NCBI GenBank assembly: GCA_021740845.1
Contig: JAIOYZ010000017.1
Coordinates: 1-64,000, forward strand
Source of the DNA: Bacteroidia bacterium
Lineage (GTDB): Bacteria > Bacteroidota > Bacteroidia > UKL13-3
Length of the DNA stretch: 64,000 bases
Reading direction: 5' to 3'
Positions 24,797-34,184 of this stretch are shown here, in pieces (the stretch's first letter is position 1; each line of letters starts with the position of its first letter). The translations under genes and the position numbers were made by a program. The notes beneath the pieces were generated by a model. The model searched no databases. It worked only from the letters and a program-made list of their open reading frames with translations, and had not been told where the DNA came from.

Positions 24797-26033
24797 GTTT
24801 ATTCTTTACTTCAATCCATTTACTCATGTATTTGGTGCTTGCCAGGCTATTGTGTTGAAGAATGGAACCCATAAAATTCTGCAGTCTATGCTCGTCAATA
24901 TTTTCCACTAAATAGTTAATTTTCTGTTTCAAATTTTCCTCAAAACTATTCTGGCTGAACCTACTCCTAAGAATCTCCAATCCTTTCATTTGGCAATCCT
25001 CCCAAAGCAATTTAGTGGTGTATAATTCTACCGCTTTTAAAGCAAATTCTTCTGGATTGTTCTCTACAAAACCTGGCCAATTAAATTCACCTGAAATTCC
25101 TTCTGCCCCAATTTGTGTGGTAATACTTGGCGTTCCCGCAAGCATGGCATCCAATAGCTTTCCTTTTAACCCTGCGCCAAATAATAAGGGAGCTAGAAAA
25201 ACTTTGGCCTTCGTTATAACTTCCAAAGCATCCTCAGCACGACCATTCACTATAAATCCTTGTTTGGTGTTTTGTAAATCAAAAACCTTTTGCGAAGGAT
25301 ATGCACCATAAATCTGGAGATTTGCTTTTGGCAATTTCTTTCGAATGAATGGCCAAATTTTTTCCTTCAAATATCTTACTGCATGCCAATTGGGTTCATG
25401 CCAAAAATTGCCAATAAAAACAAAATCAGTTCTATCCTCAAAAGGCAAAAAATCTTCTAATGAAGTAATGCTTTTTGTATCCATCCAAATAGGCAAATAC
25501 AATAAAAGTTTCGGGTCTATTTTAAAGGTTTGAACCAAAAGATTCATCTCGAATTCAGAAATTATCAAAGAGCAATCGCAGCGAAGAATGCTGGAAATTT
25601 CCCTCTTTGCCATATCTGTTTGCAAATCTTGAAAGCCTAATTCTTTTCCCTCCTGACCATCGATTTGCCTAGCATTTCTAAGAAAATGCAAATCTTCTGT
25701 GTCTAAAATCCGAATGGCATTTGGACAATTTTTGTGAACCCTCCAACCAAATTGTTCCTCCATCATAAACCTATCAAAAAGGACCAAATCAGGATTTAAA
25801 TCTTTTACAAATTTATCGAAACTAGAATCGTTTAAAGCAATGGATTTACAGGTAATACCCAAAGATTCTAAAGACACCATAAAATCTGTTTCCTGAGCTG
25901 GCGTTGCAAATACAATAGAATACTTATTCTGTTTGAACCAAGAAATCAACTGCATCATTCTCTTGCCAGCAGCAGAAGAATTTGGTTCAGGCCAAACATA
26001 ACCAATGATGAGCAAGGAAGGCGAAAATTGCAT
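24789..26033 (-). CDS. Glycosyltransferase family 4-like protein
   Basis: 414 residues with a GT-B layout: N-terminal LLIIGYVWPEPNSSAAGKRM (~7-26) and a C-terminal half with FVFIGNFWHEPNWHAVRYL, FIVNGRAEDALEVI, VFLAPLLFGAGLKGKLLDAM and PSITTQIGAEGI, the sugar-nucleotide binding region of GT4 enzymes. Acceptor and sugar are unknown, and no polysaccharide cluster surrounds it. Convergent with, and overlapping, the SET gene. A motif copy (25527) encodes LVQTFK. Confidence 0.85.
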   Translation of the reverse strand: MQFSPSLLIIGYVWPEPNSSAAGKRMMQLISWFKQNKYSIVFATPAQETDFMVSLESLGITCKSIALNDSSFDKFVKDLNPDLVLFDRFMMEEQFGWRVHKNCPNAIRILDTEDLHFLRNARQIDGQEGKELGFQDLQTDMAKREISSILRCDCSLIISEFEMNLLVQTFKIDPKLLLYLPIWMDTKSITSLEDFLPFEDRTDFVFIGNFWHEPNWHAVRYLKEKIWPFIRKKLPKANLQIYGAYPSQKVFDLQNTKQGFIVNGRAEDALEVITKAKVFLAPLLFGAGLKGKLLDAMLAGTPSITTQIGAEGISGEFNWPGFVENNPEEFALKAVELYTTKLLWEDCQMKGLEILRSRFSQNSFEENLKQKINYLVENIDEHRLQNFMGSILQHNSLASTKYMSKWIEVKNKLK

Positions 26034-26124
26034 GGCACAAATTAAATCAATAAAATGGTTCCTTAAGAATTTCTATAATTTTCAATCTGGTTTGAAGTAT
26101 TGGTAATAAATTCAAGGCTTATGA

Positions 26125-26156
26125 ATTGCCGATTCGGGCAAAATCTGGTATTTTCG
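26125..26156 (+). promoter_or_regulatory. Promoter of the MiaE-like gene
   Basis: ATTG (26125-26128), 20 bases, TATTTTCG (26149-26156): one change from consensus in each box. Lies 20 bases before ATG 26177 and inside the longer in-frame extension, supporting the shorter start. Confidence 0.45.
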
Positions 26157-26176
26157 CGCACATATTTGAAAATATC

Positions 26177-26758
26177 ATGTTAGGATTAAAATTGGCCACC
26201 GACCCGCGTTGGGTAAATATCGTAGAAAGTAATATCGAAGAAATTTTAAGCGACCATGCTTGGTGTGAGCAAAAAGCTGCAACTAATGCCATTTCTATTA
26301 TCACCATTAATTCGGAGTTTCAAGATTTGGTTACCGACTTGTTGGCTATTGCAAAAGAGGAATTAGACCATTTTGAAATGGTGCACGATATGATTAAGAA
26401 AAAAGGCTTAATCCTTGCAAGGGAGCGCAAAGACGAGTATGTAAACGAGCTTTACAAGTTTATGGAAAAAGGCGGTAGTAGAACCAATTCTTTAGTAGAA
26501 CGCCTATTGTTTTCTGCCATGATTGAGGCCAGAAGCTGCGAGCGATTTAAAGTATTGTCCCAAAACATCGCTGATAAGGAGTTGGCGCAATTTTATCACG
26601 AACTCATGATCAGCGAGGCTGGGCATTATACCACTTTTTTAGGCTATGCTAAAAAATATGGTGTTGGTATTGATGTAGACAAACGATGGAAAGAATGGAT
26701 TGATTTTGAAAATTCCATCATTGTTAAATATGGCAAAAGAGAAACGGTACACGGGTAG
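26177..26758 (+). CDS. miaE: tRNA-(ms2io6A)-hydroxylase-like diiron protein
   Basis: 193 residues from ATG 26177 (MLGLKLATDPRWVN). A ferritin-like four-helix diiron protein: DHAWCEQKAA, KEELDHFEMVHDMI, EARSCERFKVL and SEAGHYTTFL provide the Glu and ExxH iron ligands. This matches MiaE, which hydroxylates the isopentenyl side chain of ms2i6A37 in tRNA using O2. An in-frame start at 26126 is rejected because a promoter-like block lies within it. Single-gene unit. Confidence 0.88.
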   Translation: MLGLKLATDPRWVNIVESNIEEILSDHAWCEQKAATNAISIITINSEFQDLVTDLLAIAKEELDHFEMVHDMIKKKGLILARERKDEYVNELYKFMEKGGSRTNSLVERLLFSAMIEARSCERFKVLSQNIADKELAQFYHELMISEAGHYTTFLGYAKKYGVGIDVDKRWKEWIDFENSIIVKYGKRETVHG

Positions 26759-26773
26759 AGTTTTGCAATTCTA

Positions 26774-27529
26774 TTACTTGTCCTTGCGAAAATTAAATGT
26801 ATACAGAAATCTTACCTGAGGCAATTGATTTAAATTTAAAACAACACCTGTTTCCTTTTGTTCTCGGGTAAGTGATACCTTAGAATAAGTAGTTGTCTCT
26901 AATTTAAATACTTGATTAAAGGAAAGACCTACTCCAAAATGTTTGCTAAAGAAATAATTCACGTTAAGTCCTAACCTCAAACCTTGATATAGGGTTGTAT
27001 TCGTCTCACTAAATTTGTAGGGATTGCCTGAAGTAATTATATCTCTTTCTTTTATTAGTCCTTTGGAATAAAATTCAACTTTTGGCATCAGCATTAATTT
27101 CTTAGATTTAGTTACAAAATAGGCTTTGGCTATTCCAAGACTCATACCTATCGTCAAACCATTAATATCCTCTTTGGCAAAAGAGTCAATTGGACTATCT
27201 TTGCTATTGCTATTGGAATAATTCAAAGTTCCTATATATTTATCCTTTCCAAATTCAACAGAACCAATGCTATAGAAATTGTTCTTAAACCTTTGGTAAG
27301 ATTCTAAATTAACATAAAACCCCACATAATTAACATCTAAAGGCTTTTCATATTTCCCATTAACATAATAATTATTATCAATTAATGCTGGCTCAAAAGG
27401 CAATTTTTGCGCATTTGAAATGTTTGAAAAATAGGGTGTAATTCCAAAAATATTTTTGCATGTTTCTACTTGGGCAAATACATTAATAACTAAAAGAAAA
27501 CTCAAAAATGTTAGAGATAATGACTTCAT
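26774..27529 (-). CDS. Predicted outer-membrane beta-barrel protein
   Basis: 251 residues with a signal peptide (MKSLSLTFLSFLLVINVFAQ) and alternating strands such as NYVGFYVNLESYQRF, GLTIGMSLGIAKAYFV, YQGLRLGLNVNYFFSKHFGVG, ending FLYTFNFRKDK. It looks like a small OmpA-like/PorT-type barrel. Last gene of a four-gene minus-strand run (31732 to 26774) in which every product is exported. Confidence 0.75.
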   Translation of the reverse strand: MKSLSLTFLSFLLVINVFAQVETCKNIFGITPYFSNISNAQKLPFEPALIDNNYYVNGKYEKPLDVNYVGFYVNLESYQRFKNNFYSIGSVEFGKDKYIGTLNYSNSNSKDSPIDSFAKEDINGLTIGMSLGIAKAYFVTKSKKLMLMPKVEFYSKGLIKERDIITSGNPYKFSETNTTLYQGLRLGLNVNYFFSKHFGVGLSFNQVFKLETTTYSKVSLTREQKETGVVLNLNQLPQVRFLYTFNFRKDK

Positions 27530-27548
27530 ATTTTAAGGTGTAAATGAT

Positions 27549-28796
27549 TTATTTAATTTCATCTGGAAGTTTATAACAAACTACACGTAATCTATCCTGC
27601 ACATAAAGCAAACGCTCCTTCTCATTAATAGCAACACCAAATTGAAGGTATCCTTTAGGCAATGCAATTTTCTCCTTATACAAAACCCCACCTCCATCCA
27701 AATTCACTACTAAAAGATTGTCGCCTTGGGTTGATATTAAGTAATTTTTGTAAACGATTGCATCGCCAAAGGTAAAATTCAACAATTCCAAACCTAAGCC
27801 TGTCAATGGGTTCGACCAAACTGGCTTACCCGTTGTTTGGTTGTAGGCAGTAAGGGGATTATTACCATTACAAGTAGGAATCACCATGTCTTTATAGGAA
27901 AAAAGCCCTACACCTAAATCAGGAATTATTTGCTCCCAAGCTATGCTACCATCATTTGCATTTATGGCAATCAAATACCTTTTGGAGCCATAAGTTGCAA
28001 AAGTGAAAACTTTTTCATTATTGCTTTGCATATTGCAAATCATAAATTCATAATACTTATCTGAATAATCCCGAACCCATTCGAACTTATTGGTTACAAG
28101 GTTAAACCCACAAACTTTGGATGCATAAATATCACCATCTCTTGAACTAAGCAAATGTAGCGTATATACCATTATTTGCTCACCCTTATTGTTTTTTGAA
28201 AAAGCAACTGGAGAAGAATAAATCACATCGAATTGCTTGGTAGAATCTTCAAAGGTGCAGACCAATTCCCAATTCCCTTTGTCGTATTTGGTTCTATAAA
28301 AATAGTTTTTGAAAGTCCGCGTTCTATCCCAATAACCCTGATAAATATACTCCTCAGGTCCAGCATAAAATTGAGAACTTCCAACCAAATTAGGCATGCT
28401 ACTTCGCCAGATTGTTTTCCCAGTTTTAATGTCAAATGCATAGGTATTGTATTCTGAACACAGAGCCAATATGTCTTTAATAAGAATATGTTTGTTATCA
28501 CTAAATTCGTATTCTGGAGTAAAATAATCGTGCCATTCCCATTTCAATTTACCTGTTTTCCCGTCATACAATTTAAATTTTTCACCTTCTGGGTTATCAA
28601 AAACCTTACTCATCAATACATCCCCATTCGAATTGGTAATAGGGTTATTGCTATATCCACCGATATAGGCTGTCCAAACAGTATCCAATATCATTTTACT
28701 TACTTGTTTCGGTGGAGAAGCATGCTCCTCCACCTTACAAGTAATTGATAAAAATGAAATGGAAATAATTCCAAGTAGCATTTTCATAATTTTCAT
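27549..28796 (-). CDS. PQQ-type beta-propeller lipoprotein
   Basis: 415 residues; lipobox LSITC with Cys20 (or Cys15 if MKMLLG is the start). Repeated blades contain LYDGKTGKLKWEW, AFDIKTGKTIWRS, AINANDGSIAWEQ and AYNQTTGKPVWS, the Trp-containing repeats of the quinoprotein/BamB-like propeller fold. Catalytic PQQ-binding residues are not evident, so a binding or scaffold role is likelier than dehydrogenase activity. Third gene of the exported-protein run. Confidence 0.82.
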   Translation of the reverse strand: MKIMKMLLGIISISFLSITCKVEEHASPPKQVSKMILDTVWTAYIGGYSNNPITNSNGDVLMSKVFDNPEGEKFKLYDGKTGKLKWEWHDYFTPEYEFSDNKHILIKDILALCSEYNTYAFDIKTGKTIWRSSMPNLVGSSQFYAGPEEYIYQGYWDRTRTFKNYFYRTKYDKGNWELVCTFEDSTKQFDVIYSSPVAFSKNNKGEQIMVYTLHLLSSRDGDIYASKVCGFNLVTNKFEWVRDYSDKYYEFMICNMQSNNEKVFTFATYGSKRYLIAINANDGSIAWEQIIPDLGVGLFSYKDMVIPTCNGNNPLTAYNQTTGKPVWSNPLTGLGLELLNFTFGDAIVYKNYLISTQGDNLLVVNLDGGGVLYKEKIALPKGYLQFGVAINEKERLLYVQDRLRVVCYKLPDEIK

Positions 28797-28804
28797 ATTA
28801 ATTA

Positions 28805-30688
28805 TTATTTTTTCCCTAATTTAAAAAACTCCCCACATTCTCCAGCATACAATCTTTCAAGTGCTTTCCTAGTCTCATCACTATTCTTCATTTGATCGTG
28901 GTTTGTTCTTGGCATTATCCCAATGTATTGAGTATTCTTTGGAACAATATCCGTATTAACTTTAATTTTGTGACTTGCAGTTTCAGCAGATACAACACCA
29001 TCATTTGGCTTAAAGCCACCAACATTTCTCCAATAGGTAATTACAGTTTGAGTTCCAGAGCAAGGGCCAAATAACTTCTTCCCATTCTCGACAGTAAATT
29101 GCATATTGGCATAACTAACTGTACTAGGTAATGGATCGCATTGACTTTTTGTTGTAACTATAGTTCGTTCGGTTGTATAGGGAACTGCTGCGGGATGTCC
29201 TGGATTTCTATTGTCAATACAAGTTAAATCTTGAAAAATCTTGCATGTTGCCATATTTGTAGAGGTTTTTAAGCCTAATAAATCAGCTTGATAATATTCA
29301 TTTGCATTCGATAACCAAACCTTTGCACCTGCATAAGCTTGTTTGTTCTCATTGGCGGCATTTCTTTTAACCAAAGCAGCACTAGCCAAACTTGCCATAA
29401 GCCCACCATAAGCATACCTTTGAGTTAATACAAATGTACTTGCCATAGCAGTAAAAACCACAAAATTTCTGGCACTAATTTCTTCCTGCTCTTTTTCTAA
29501 CAATTCATTTGCATGAAAATCATTAATCATTGATGCCACTTTTATCTGTAATTGATCATCTTGGTCGTAGCCAAAAGCAGCTTGATTATTGCTTAAAATA
29601 TCCTCCCCTATTTTCAAACTACTGCTCATAAATCTCCACATTACAGGCTCCTCTTCCACACCATAAAACTGAACCACTGGAACTTTTAAGGTATATTCAG
29701 ATAAACCTTCTACATGGCCTGTGGCATCATTATAACCTGTTAAGAATGGAGAACCCACGTAAAAATCTTCGGTAGTTCTTTTGAAATAATTATCTAAGGC
29801 AAATGGAATAATGGTATTGCTAATTAAGTCGCAACCTTTTGAAATTGTCAAATCGGTCATTTTTTTTGAAATTAACAATTGTGTGACCAAATTGGAATTC
29901 ACTTTTGGTACAATTAGCGCCTTTGATAAATTTTTACAAGCCTCATCCATAAAAGCTGGAATTTTATTACCTAAGTTCGGTCTAACCTGATTTAATATTT
30001 GAGCGCCTGCATGAGGTGAACCAATGGTTACCAAGCCATGTGCGAAATTCTTATAACTAAATGGCTCTTGCTCCATTTTACGCAACCATTCTCTAGAAAC
30101 CATCCCACCCTGACTATGGGCTATAATAAAATCTCTTGGAGTTCTTTCTATAATTGGAACATTAGAATTGAAATAATTTTCCAAATCACCGGCAGCAAAG
30201 GTTATTCCAGCATCTTCACTATATAATTGGATTGCTGCAGAGGTGGAAGAACTAGTTCCACGATAACTACGTGCTTTTCTTGCATCAAATTTATTAGGTA
30301 TTCCAAATTGTGTGGCTTTTGCTGGTATGACTAAAGATTCGGTATTTCCATTTAATCCATGCAACCAAAAGATATTAATATCACCAGTAACTGGAGCCCA
30401 AGATTCTGTATTATCCACCCCAAACTTTTTCACCGGATTTTCATCTTGCGGATAACCTGGCGACCAGAAAATTTCTTTTCCAATCTTTGCTGGGCCGTCG
30501 CGCAAGCAGGGATCATTGGTGGGGAATTCTCTTATTTTTAAACCATACTTTTGCAACTCAATAGAGAGTGCTTGCTCGTCGGCAAATTTCACGGTGGTAG
30601 TATCTGGAGCTTCGGTTTGAGCCAAGCTAATTTTGCTAATTAATAATAGAGAAACAAACCCTATTAAAACGATATATTTATTTTTCAT
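28805..30688 (-). CDS. Secreted lipase-like alpha/beta hydrolase
   Basis: 627 residues with a signal peptide (MKNKYIVLIGFVSLLLISK then ISLAQ). The lipase core has INIFWLHGLNGNTESLV (~104-120, oxyanion region) and FIIAHSQGGMVSREWL with nucleophile Ser192, followed by HGLVTIGSPHAGAQI, the pattern of PGAP1-like and triacylglycerol lipases. A hydrophobic Ala-rich segment lies at ~415-445. The C-terminal ~150 residues form no domain I recognise; the candidate catalytic His may be in PRTNHDQM near ~600. It sits between a T9SS-sorted protein and the propeller lipoprotein. Confidence 0.82.
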   Translation of the reverse strand: MKNKYIVLIGFVSLLLISKISLAQTEAPDTTTVKFADEQALSIELQKYGLKIREFPTNDPCLRDGPAKIGKEIFWSPGYPQDENPVKKFGVDNTESWAPVTGDINIFWLHGLNGNTESLVIPAKATQFGIPNKFDARKARSYRGTSSSTSAAIQLYSEDAGITFAAGDLENYFNSNVPIIERTPRDFIIAHSQGGMVSREWLRKMEQEPFSYKNFAHGLVTIGSPHAGAQILNQVRPNLGNKIPAFMDEACKNLSKALIVPKVNSNLVTQLLISKKMTDLTISKGCDLISNTIIPFALDNYFKRTTEDFYVGSPFLTGYNDATGHVEGLSEYTLKVPVVQFYGVEEEPVMWRFMSSSLKIGEDILSNNQAAFGYDQDDQLQIKVASMINDFHANELLEKEQEEISARNFVVFTAMASTFVLTQRYAYGGLMASLASAALVKRNAANENKQAYAGAKVWLSNANEYYQADLLGLKTSTNMATCKIFQDLTCIDNRNPGHPAAVPYTTERTIVTTKSQCDPLPSTVSYANMQFTVENGKKLFGPCSGTQTVITYWRNVGGFKPNDGVVSAETASHKIKVNTDIVPKNTQYIGIMPRTNHDQMKNSDETRKALERLYAGECGEFFKLGKK

Positions 30689-30706
30689 GTTCGTGCTTTT
30701 AATTGA

Positions 30707-31732
30707 TTAATTTTTAATAAAACTTGCGTTCAATGTTTGTTGGTCGCTAGTGATTAACTGTACCGAATATTGCCCAGAAGACAAATTAGGTAGGTTCACC
30801 AAAAAGGTTTTTTGTCCGCCGTTGGAAACCGTTGTAAAGTTTCCAGTAATTACATTAATTACCTTTACACTGCTAATAGAAACATTGTCGTTTAAAGTGG
30901 CACTCACAGTAAATACACCGTCATTGGGGTTAGGATAAATTGCAATACTCGCTTCTTTATTTATCGCTTTATCTACTAAACCTCCATTATCTTGGATCTC
31001 ATAATTATTATAAAAAGTCATTTGGGTTTCTGTAATACATGGCCCATTGATAGAATACACAAAACGCTCCCTTTTGTTAATTTTCAAGAGGTAACCCTTA
31101 TTGGTTAAATAAGGTTCATATCCTTTTGTTTCCCTATTCTTAATTCCGCTCGAATCAATCCATTCTGTTACAATGGTATTGTTGTACTTATTAAAAATAG
31201 TTGTGTTAAGTGGAGTAACCATTTTAACTTCTCCATTTGCCATTGTACTTACTTGTACATTTTGAGTAGCCAAATAGGTAATTATGGCTGGATTAAACTC
31301 CGGAAACTCAGTTAAGCCTGGGTGGTAGCCATTAGTTTGAATACTTGTTTTTAACTCTGCTCTTCTATCTAATTGATCTTGGGAATAATCAAGCGTTTTG
31401 ATAAAAACATTGTCCTTATCATACAAATTCATCCCAGCACTCGAATAATTAAATCTTCTTGCCAAATGCATCCAATCTTTTTCATACTCGTTACTATCCA
31501 CTACTATGTCCATTACGGTCTCGTAATTTTGGTCGATAGTTTTGGTATAACTCTTTTCTACATATCTGAGCTCGTACTTGATTTTTTCCGTTTCACTCAG
31601 TTTTCGCATTCCGGCCGTATCAACTACTCCATAGTTGTACTCCAGAATCTTGTTTGTTTGCTTGTAAAGCAGGCTTTGCCCATAGGTTACTCCATGGATA
31701 AACAAAGCCAATGTTAGGGTAGATAACTTCAT
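30707..31732 (-). CDS. Secreted protein with type IX sorting domain
   Basis: 341 residues. Signal peptide MKLSTLTLALFIHGVTYGQ. Residues ~20-255 form no family I recognise. The C-terminal ~75 residues are a type A sorting domain: AIYPNPNDGVFTVSATL, VKVINVITG and LSSGQYSVQLITSDQ, which direct export across the outer membrane by the Bacteroidota type IX system and anchoring at the surface. First gene of the four-gene exported-protein run. Confidence 0.88.
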   Translation of the reverse strand: MKLSTLTLALFIHGVTYGQSLLYKQTNKILEYNYGVVDTAGMRKLSETEKIKYELRYVEKSYTKTIDQNYETVMDIVVDSNEYEKDWMHLARRFNYSSAGMNLYDKDNVFIKTLDYSQDQLDRRAELKTSIQTNGYHPGLTEFPEFNPAIITYLATQNVQVSTMANGEVKMVTPLNTTIFNKYNNTIVTEWIDSSGIKNRETKGYEPYLTNKGYLLKINKRERFVYSINGPCITETQMTFYNNYEIQDNGGLVDKAINKEASIAIYPNPNDGVFTVSATLNDNVSISSVKVINVITGNFTTVSNGGQKTFLVNLPNLSSGQYSVQLITSDQQTLNASFIKN

Positions 31733-32373
31733 TTTTTTGTTTTGTTAATGAATAAATAAATGTTTAAAAATTTAGGCATCGAATTTTTGCTCACATCGAC
31801 AAACCAAATTTATTAGGAGCGCAAGAGGAATGAAAACTTTTTGAAATTAGTCTGTTCAAAAAGTAGTGCTAAAATCTTTGGGAGATATTGGTTTTACTAG
31901 GTTCAAACCGAAATGCAAGAAACCTGATTTAATTACCAAATGAACAATTCTATTTGGTATAATTATGATTTCTATTACCAATAATTTGGCATTAAAATTC
32001 TAAAAAAGAGTAGAATAAATCAAATACGGTTTGAACCAAACTTAATTCGTAAAAAATACATTCCGAATTGCATTAATAGGATCGTATCAAAACATGCAAG
32101 GACGATTTCACTAAGTTTATTTGGTTCAAACCGAATACATAATACCGAATGCAAATACTTAATAGCCCTATAAAATTGGCATAAACACCTATTAAGTTGG
32201 TTTATACCTTGTAAGTTTTGGCCAAATACAATTGGCATAAAATTAAAACTAAGGAGCAAAAGCTGCCTTTAATATTTTAACATATGCTTATTTAAAATAT
32301 TAGCAGCAAAAAGTAGGTTCGGTTTGAACCAACTATTGCGCAATAAAATGAGTTTAATATAAAAAGGATTAGA
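31733..32373. other. 641-base gene-free stretch with four dispersed-motif copies
   Basis: Between the divergent exported-protein run and the 3' side of era. It holds four exact motif copies (31900, 32028, 32123, 32321), two in each orientation. A 79-codon minus frame (32020-32259) crosses two of them (giving CIRFEPNK and, from a half-copy, FGSNR) but has no recognisable domain. No tRNA or clear terminator was seen. Confidence 0.75.
31900..32330. repeat. Cluster of four GGTTCAAACC copies
   Basis: Cores at 31900-31909 (+), 32028-32037 (-), 32123-32132 (+) and 32321-32330 (-): alternating orientation with spacings of 128, 95 and 198 bases. This is the densest group in the window; average spacing is about 2.4 kb. 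Confidence 0.85.
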
Positions 32374-33255
32374 CTACTCGCCTTCGTAACCAAATTCTCT
32401 GAGAGTCTTGGTATCGTCGCGCCAATCTTCTTTAACCTTTACAAAGGTTTTCAAAAAGATCTTCTTCTTGAAAAAATGTTCCATATCTCTTCGTGCAGCA
32501 ATACCTACATTTTTAAGAGCAATACCACCTCTTCCAATTAGAATTTGTTTCTGCGAATCGCGCATTACATAAAGAAGAGCGTGAATATGAATGATATCTT
32601 TTTCTTCTTTAAAGCTTTCAATTTCCACCTGAACACTGTATGGAATTTCTTCCTTATAGCGAACCATAATTTTCTCGCGAATAATCTCTGAGGCCACAAA
32701 TCTTTCGCTTTTATCGGTTAATTGATCTTGATCGTAATAAGGTGCGCCTTCTGGTAAATAGGTTAAGATGCTTTTTAGCAATACATCGATATTGAATTTA
32801 TTTAAGGCAGAAACAGGAATAATCTCTTTGAACAATTTCATGTCGTTCCAAAAATTGATTTTGGCCATCAATTGTTCTTGGTTAACGCCATCAATTTTGT
32901 TTAACAAACAAACCATTGGAAGTTTAATCATCTTAAGACGCTCAAATAGTTCTTGCTCTTCATTGCGCTCATCAAAATCGCACATAAAAATAACCAAATC
33001 CGAATCCACTAGACTTTCATTTACAAACTTCATCATACTTCCTTGAAGCTTGTATTTTGGATTTATGATACCCGGAGTATCAGAAAACACAATTTGATAG
33101 TTAGGATTATTGAGTATCCCTTTGATTCTGTGGCGAGTAGTCTGCGCCTTTTGGCTAATAATAGAAAGCTTCTCGCCAAGTAAGGCATTTAATAAAGTAG
33201 ACTTGCCTACATTGGGCTTACCTATAATCGACACAAAACCAGATTGAAATGACAT
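32374..33255 (-). CDS. era: GTPase Era
   Basis: 293 residues from ATG at 33255 (MSFQSGFVSIIG). GTPase motifs are GKPNVGKST (G1, ~12-20), DTPGII (G3) and NKID (G4). The C-terminal KH domain has GRGGIALKNVG and ends KVKEDWRDD, as in Era, which binds the 3' end of 16S rRNA in 30S subunit maturation. An in-frame start at 33282 is rejected because it would run into the perfect hairpin that ends the tRNA transcript (33272-33295). Confidence 0.95.
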   Translation of the reverse strand: MSFQSGFVSIIGKPNVGKSTLLNALLGEKLSIISQKAQTTRHRIKGILNNPNYQIVFSDTPGIINPKYKLQGSMMKFVNESLVDSDLVIFMCDFDERNEEQELFERLKMIKLPMVCLLNKIDGVNQEQLMAKINFWNDMKLFKEIIPVSALNKFNIDVLLKSILTYLPEGAPYYDQDQLTDKSERFVASEIIREKIMVRYKEEIPYSVQVEIESFKEEKDIIHIHALLYVMRDSQKQILIGRGGIALKNVGIAARRDMEHFFKKKIFLKTFVKVKEDWRDDTKTLREFGYEGE

Positions 33256-33271
33256 AATTATTGTAAAATAT

Positions 33272-33295
33272 AAAAGCCCCAATTCAGGGGCTTTT
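33272..33295 (-). terminator. Terminator after initiator tRNA
   Basis: A 9-bp perfect stem (aaaagcccc / ggggctttt) with a 6-base loop, 6 bases past the tRNA 3' end and followed on the minus strand by a T-rich tract (TATATTTT). Some read-through into era is possible. Confidence 0.8.
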
Positions 33296-33300
33296 ACTAG

Positions 33301-33372
<72 letters not shown>

Positions 33373-33408
33373 ATATATCGTTTAGTTAATACTATTTTTA
33401 TCGGACTG

Positions 33409-33440
33409 CAAACGTACTACTATTATTTTTAATATGCAAA
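33409..33440 (-). promoter_or_regulatory. Consensus promoter of tRNA-fMet
   Basis: On the minus strand TTTG (33437-33440), exactly 20 bases, TACGTTTG (33409-33416), a perfect match to the Bacteroidota TTTG / TAnnTTTG consensus, 36 bases before the tRNA. Confidence 0.8.
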
Positions 33441-33642
33441 TATATTTAAGATTACTTTGCATTTCTTATTTAGCAGGCATCTTTTCAGCAATCAATCCTT
33501 TGCATAACACATTCAAAAAGAATATCTGTGGCAAAAAAAAAAACTTATAATAGGCAAAAAGTCAGTAGTTAATTTATTTCTAATTCAAAAATATTAAATG
33601 GTCAAAATCGGCCCATTTCATAAATATTAGCATGGCTTGTTA

Positions 33643-34050
33643 TTATACTCTGTTCATTATAAATCCAATAAAAACAGGAAGCAGGAACAGTATGACAGAT
33701 GTTATAAAATACCCGATATATAGCTTTCCTTTCCTAAAGGGGTATTTCTCAATAATCTCCTCATATTTTTTATCTCTTAATACTAACAAATAGTTAAGAA
33801 TCATAAAAGGAAGTAACAAGGTTATAATACCTGATAATACCCCATCAAGTAATTTACCTGGAAAAATATCAATCGGTAAAAAGAACGGAGTTTTCACCCA
33901 ATTACTCAACAAAAGTAAAATAGCTGCAAGATTCAAACTTTGACAAAAGGTAATACCAATTAGAACATAAGGTTTCCAATTTCTGATATGACCATGTTTA
34001 GCCTTTTCGAAACCAATCGCATCTGCCCACAAGGAATAATACCAACTCAT
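33643..34050 (-). CDS. Small integral membrane protein, unknown
   Basis: 135 residues from ATG 34048-34050 (MSWYYSLWADAIGFEKAKHG); in-frame starts at 34065 and 34149 exist but add basic residues unlike a membrane start. Three hydrophobic helices: VLIGITFCQSLNLAAILLLL (~30-50), ILPFM-type segment (GIITLLLPFMILNYLLVL, ~75-93) and GYFITSVILFLLPVFIGFIM (~112-131). No functional family is recognised. It is the first gene after the tRNA in the accessory stretch. Confidence 0.65.
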   Translation of the reverse strand: MSWYYSLWADAIGFEKAKHGHIRNWKPYVLIGITFCQSLNLAAILLLLSNWVKTPFFLPIDIFPGKLLDGVLSGIITLLLPFMILNYLLVLRDKKYEEIIEKYPFRKGKLYIGYFITSVILFLLPVFIGFIMNRV

Positions 34051-34184
34051 TTTTGTTACCAACATACTAATCCTAACTGAGACAAACAAATTTCGTGATT
34101 TATTGTAAAAAATAAGGATTTCAAATGCGATTTTGATACTTACAACCAAAATTACTATGAATCGGATTACCCAAACCCAATTAA

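Noticed and set aside
32020-32259. 79-codon minus frame between the exported-protein run and era
   Set aside because: Runs through two dispersed-motif copies that supply part of its residues; no family, no promoter.
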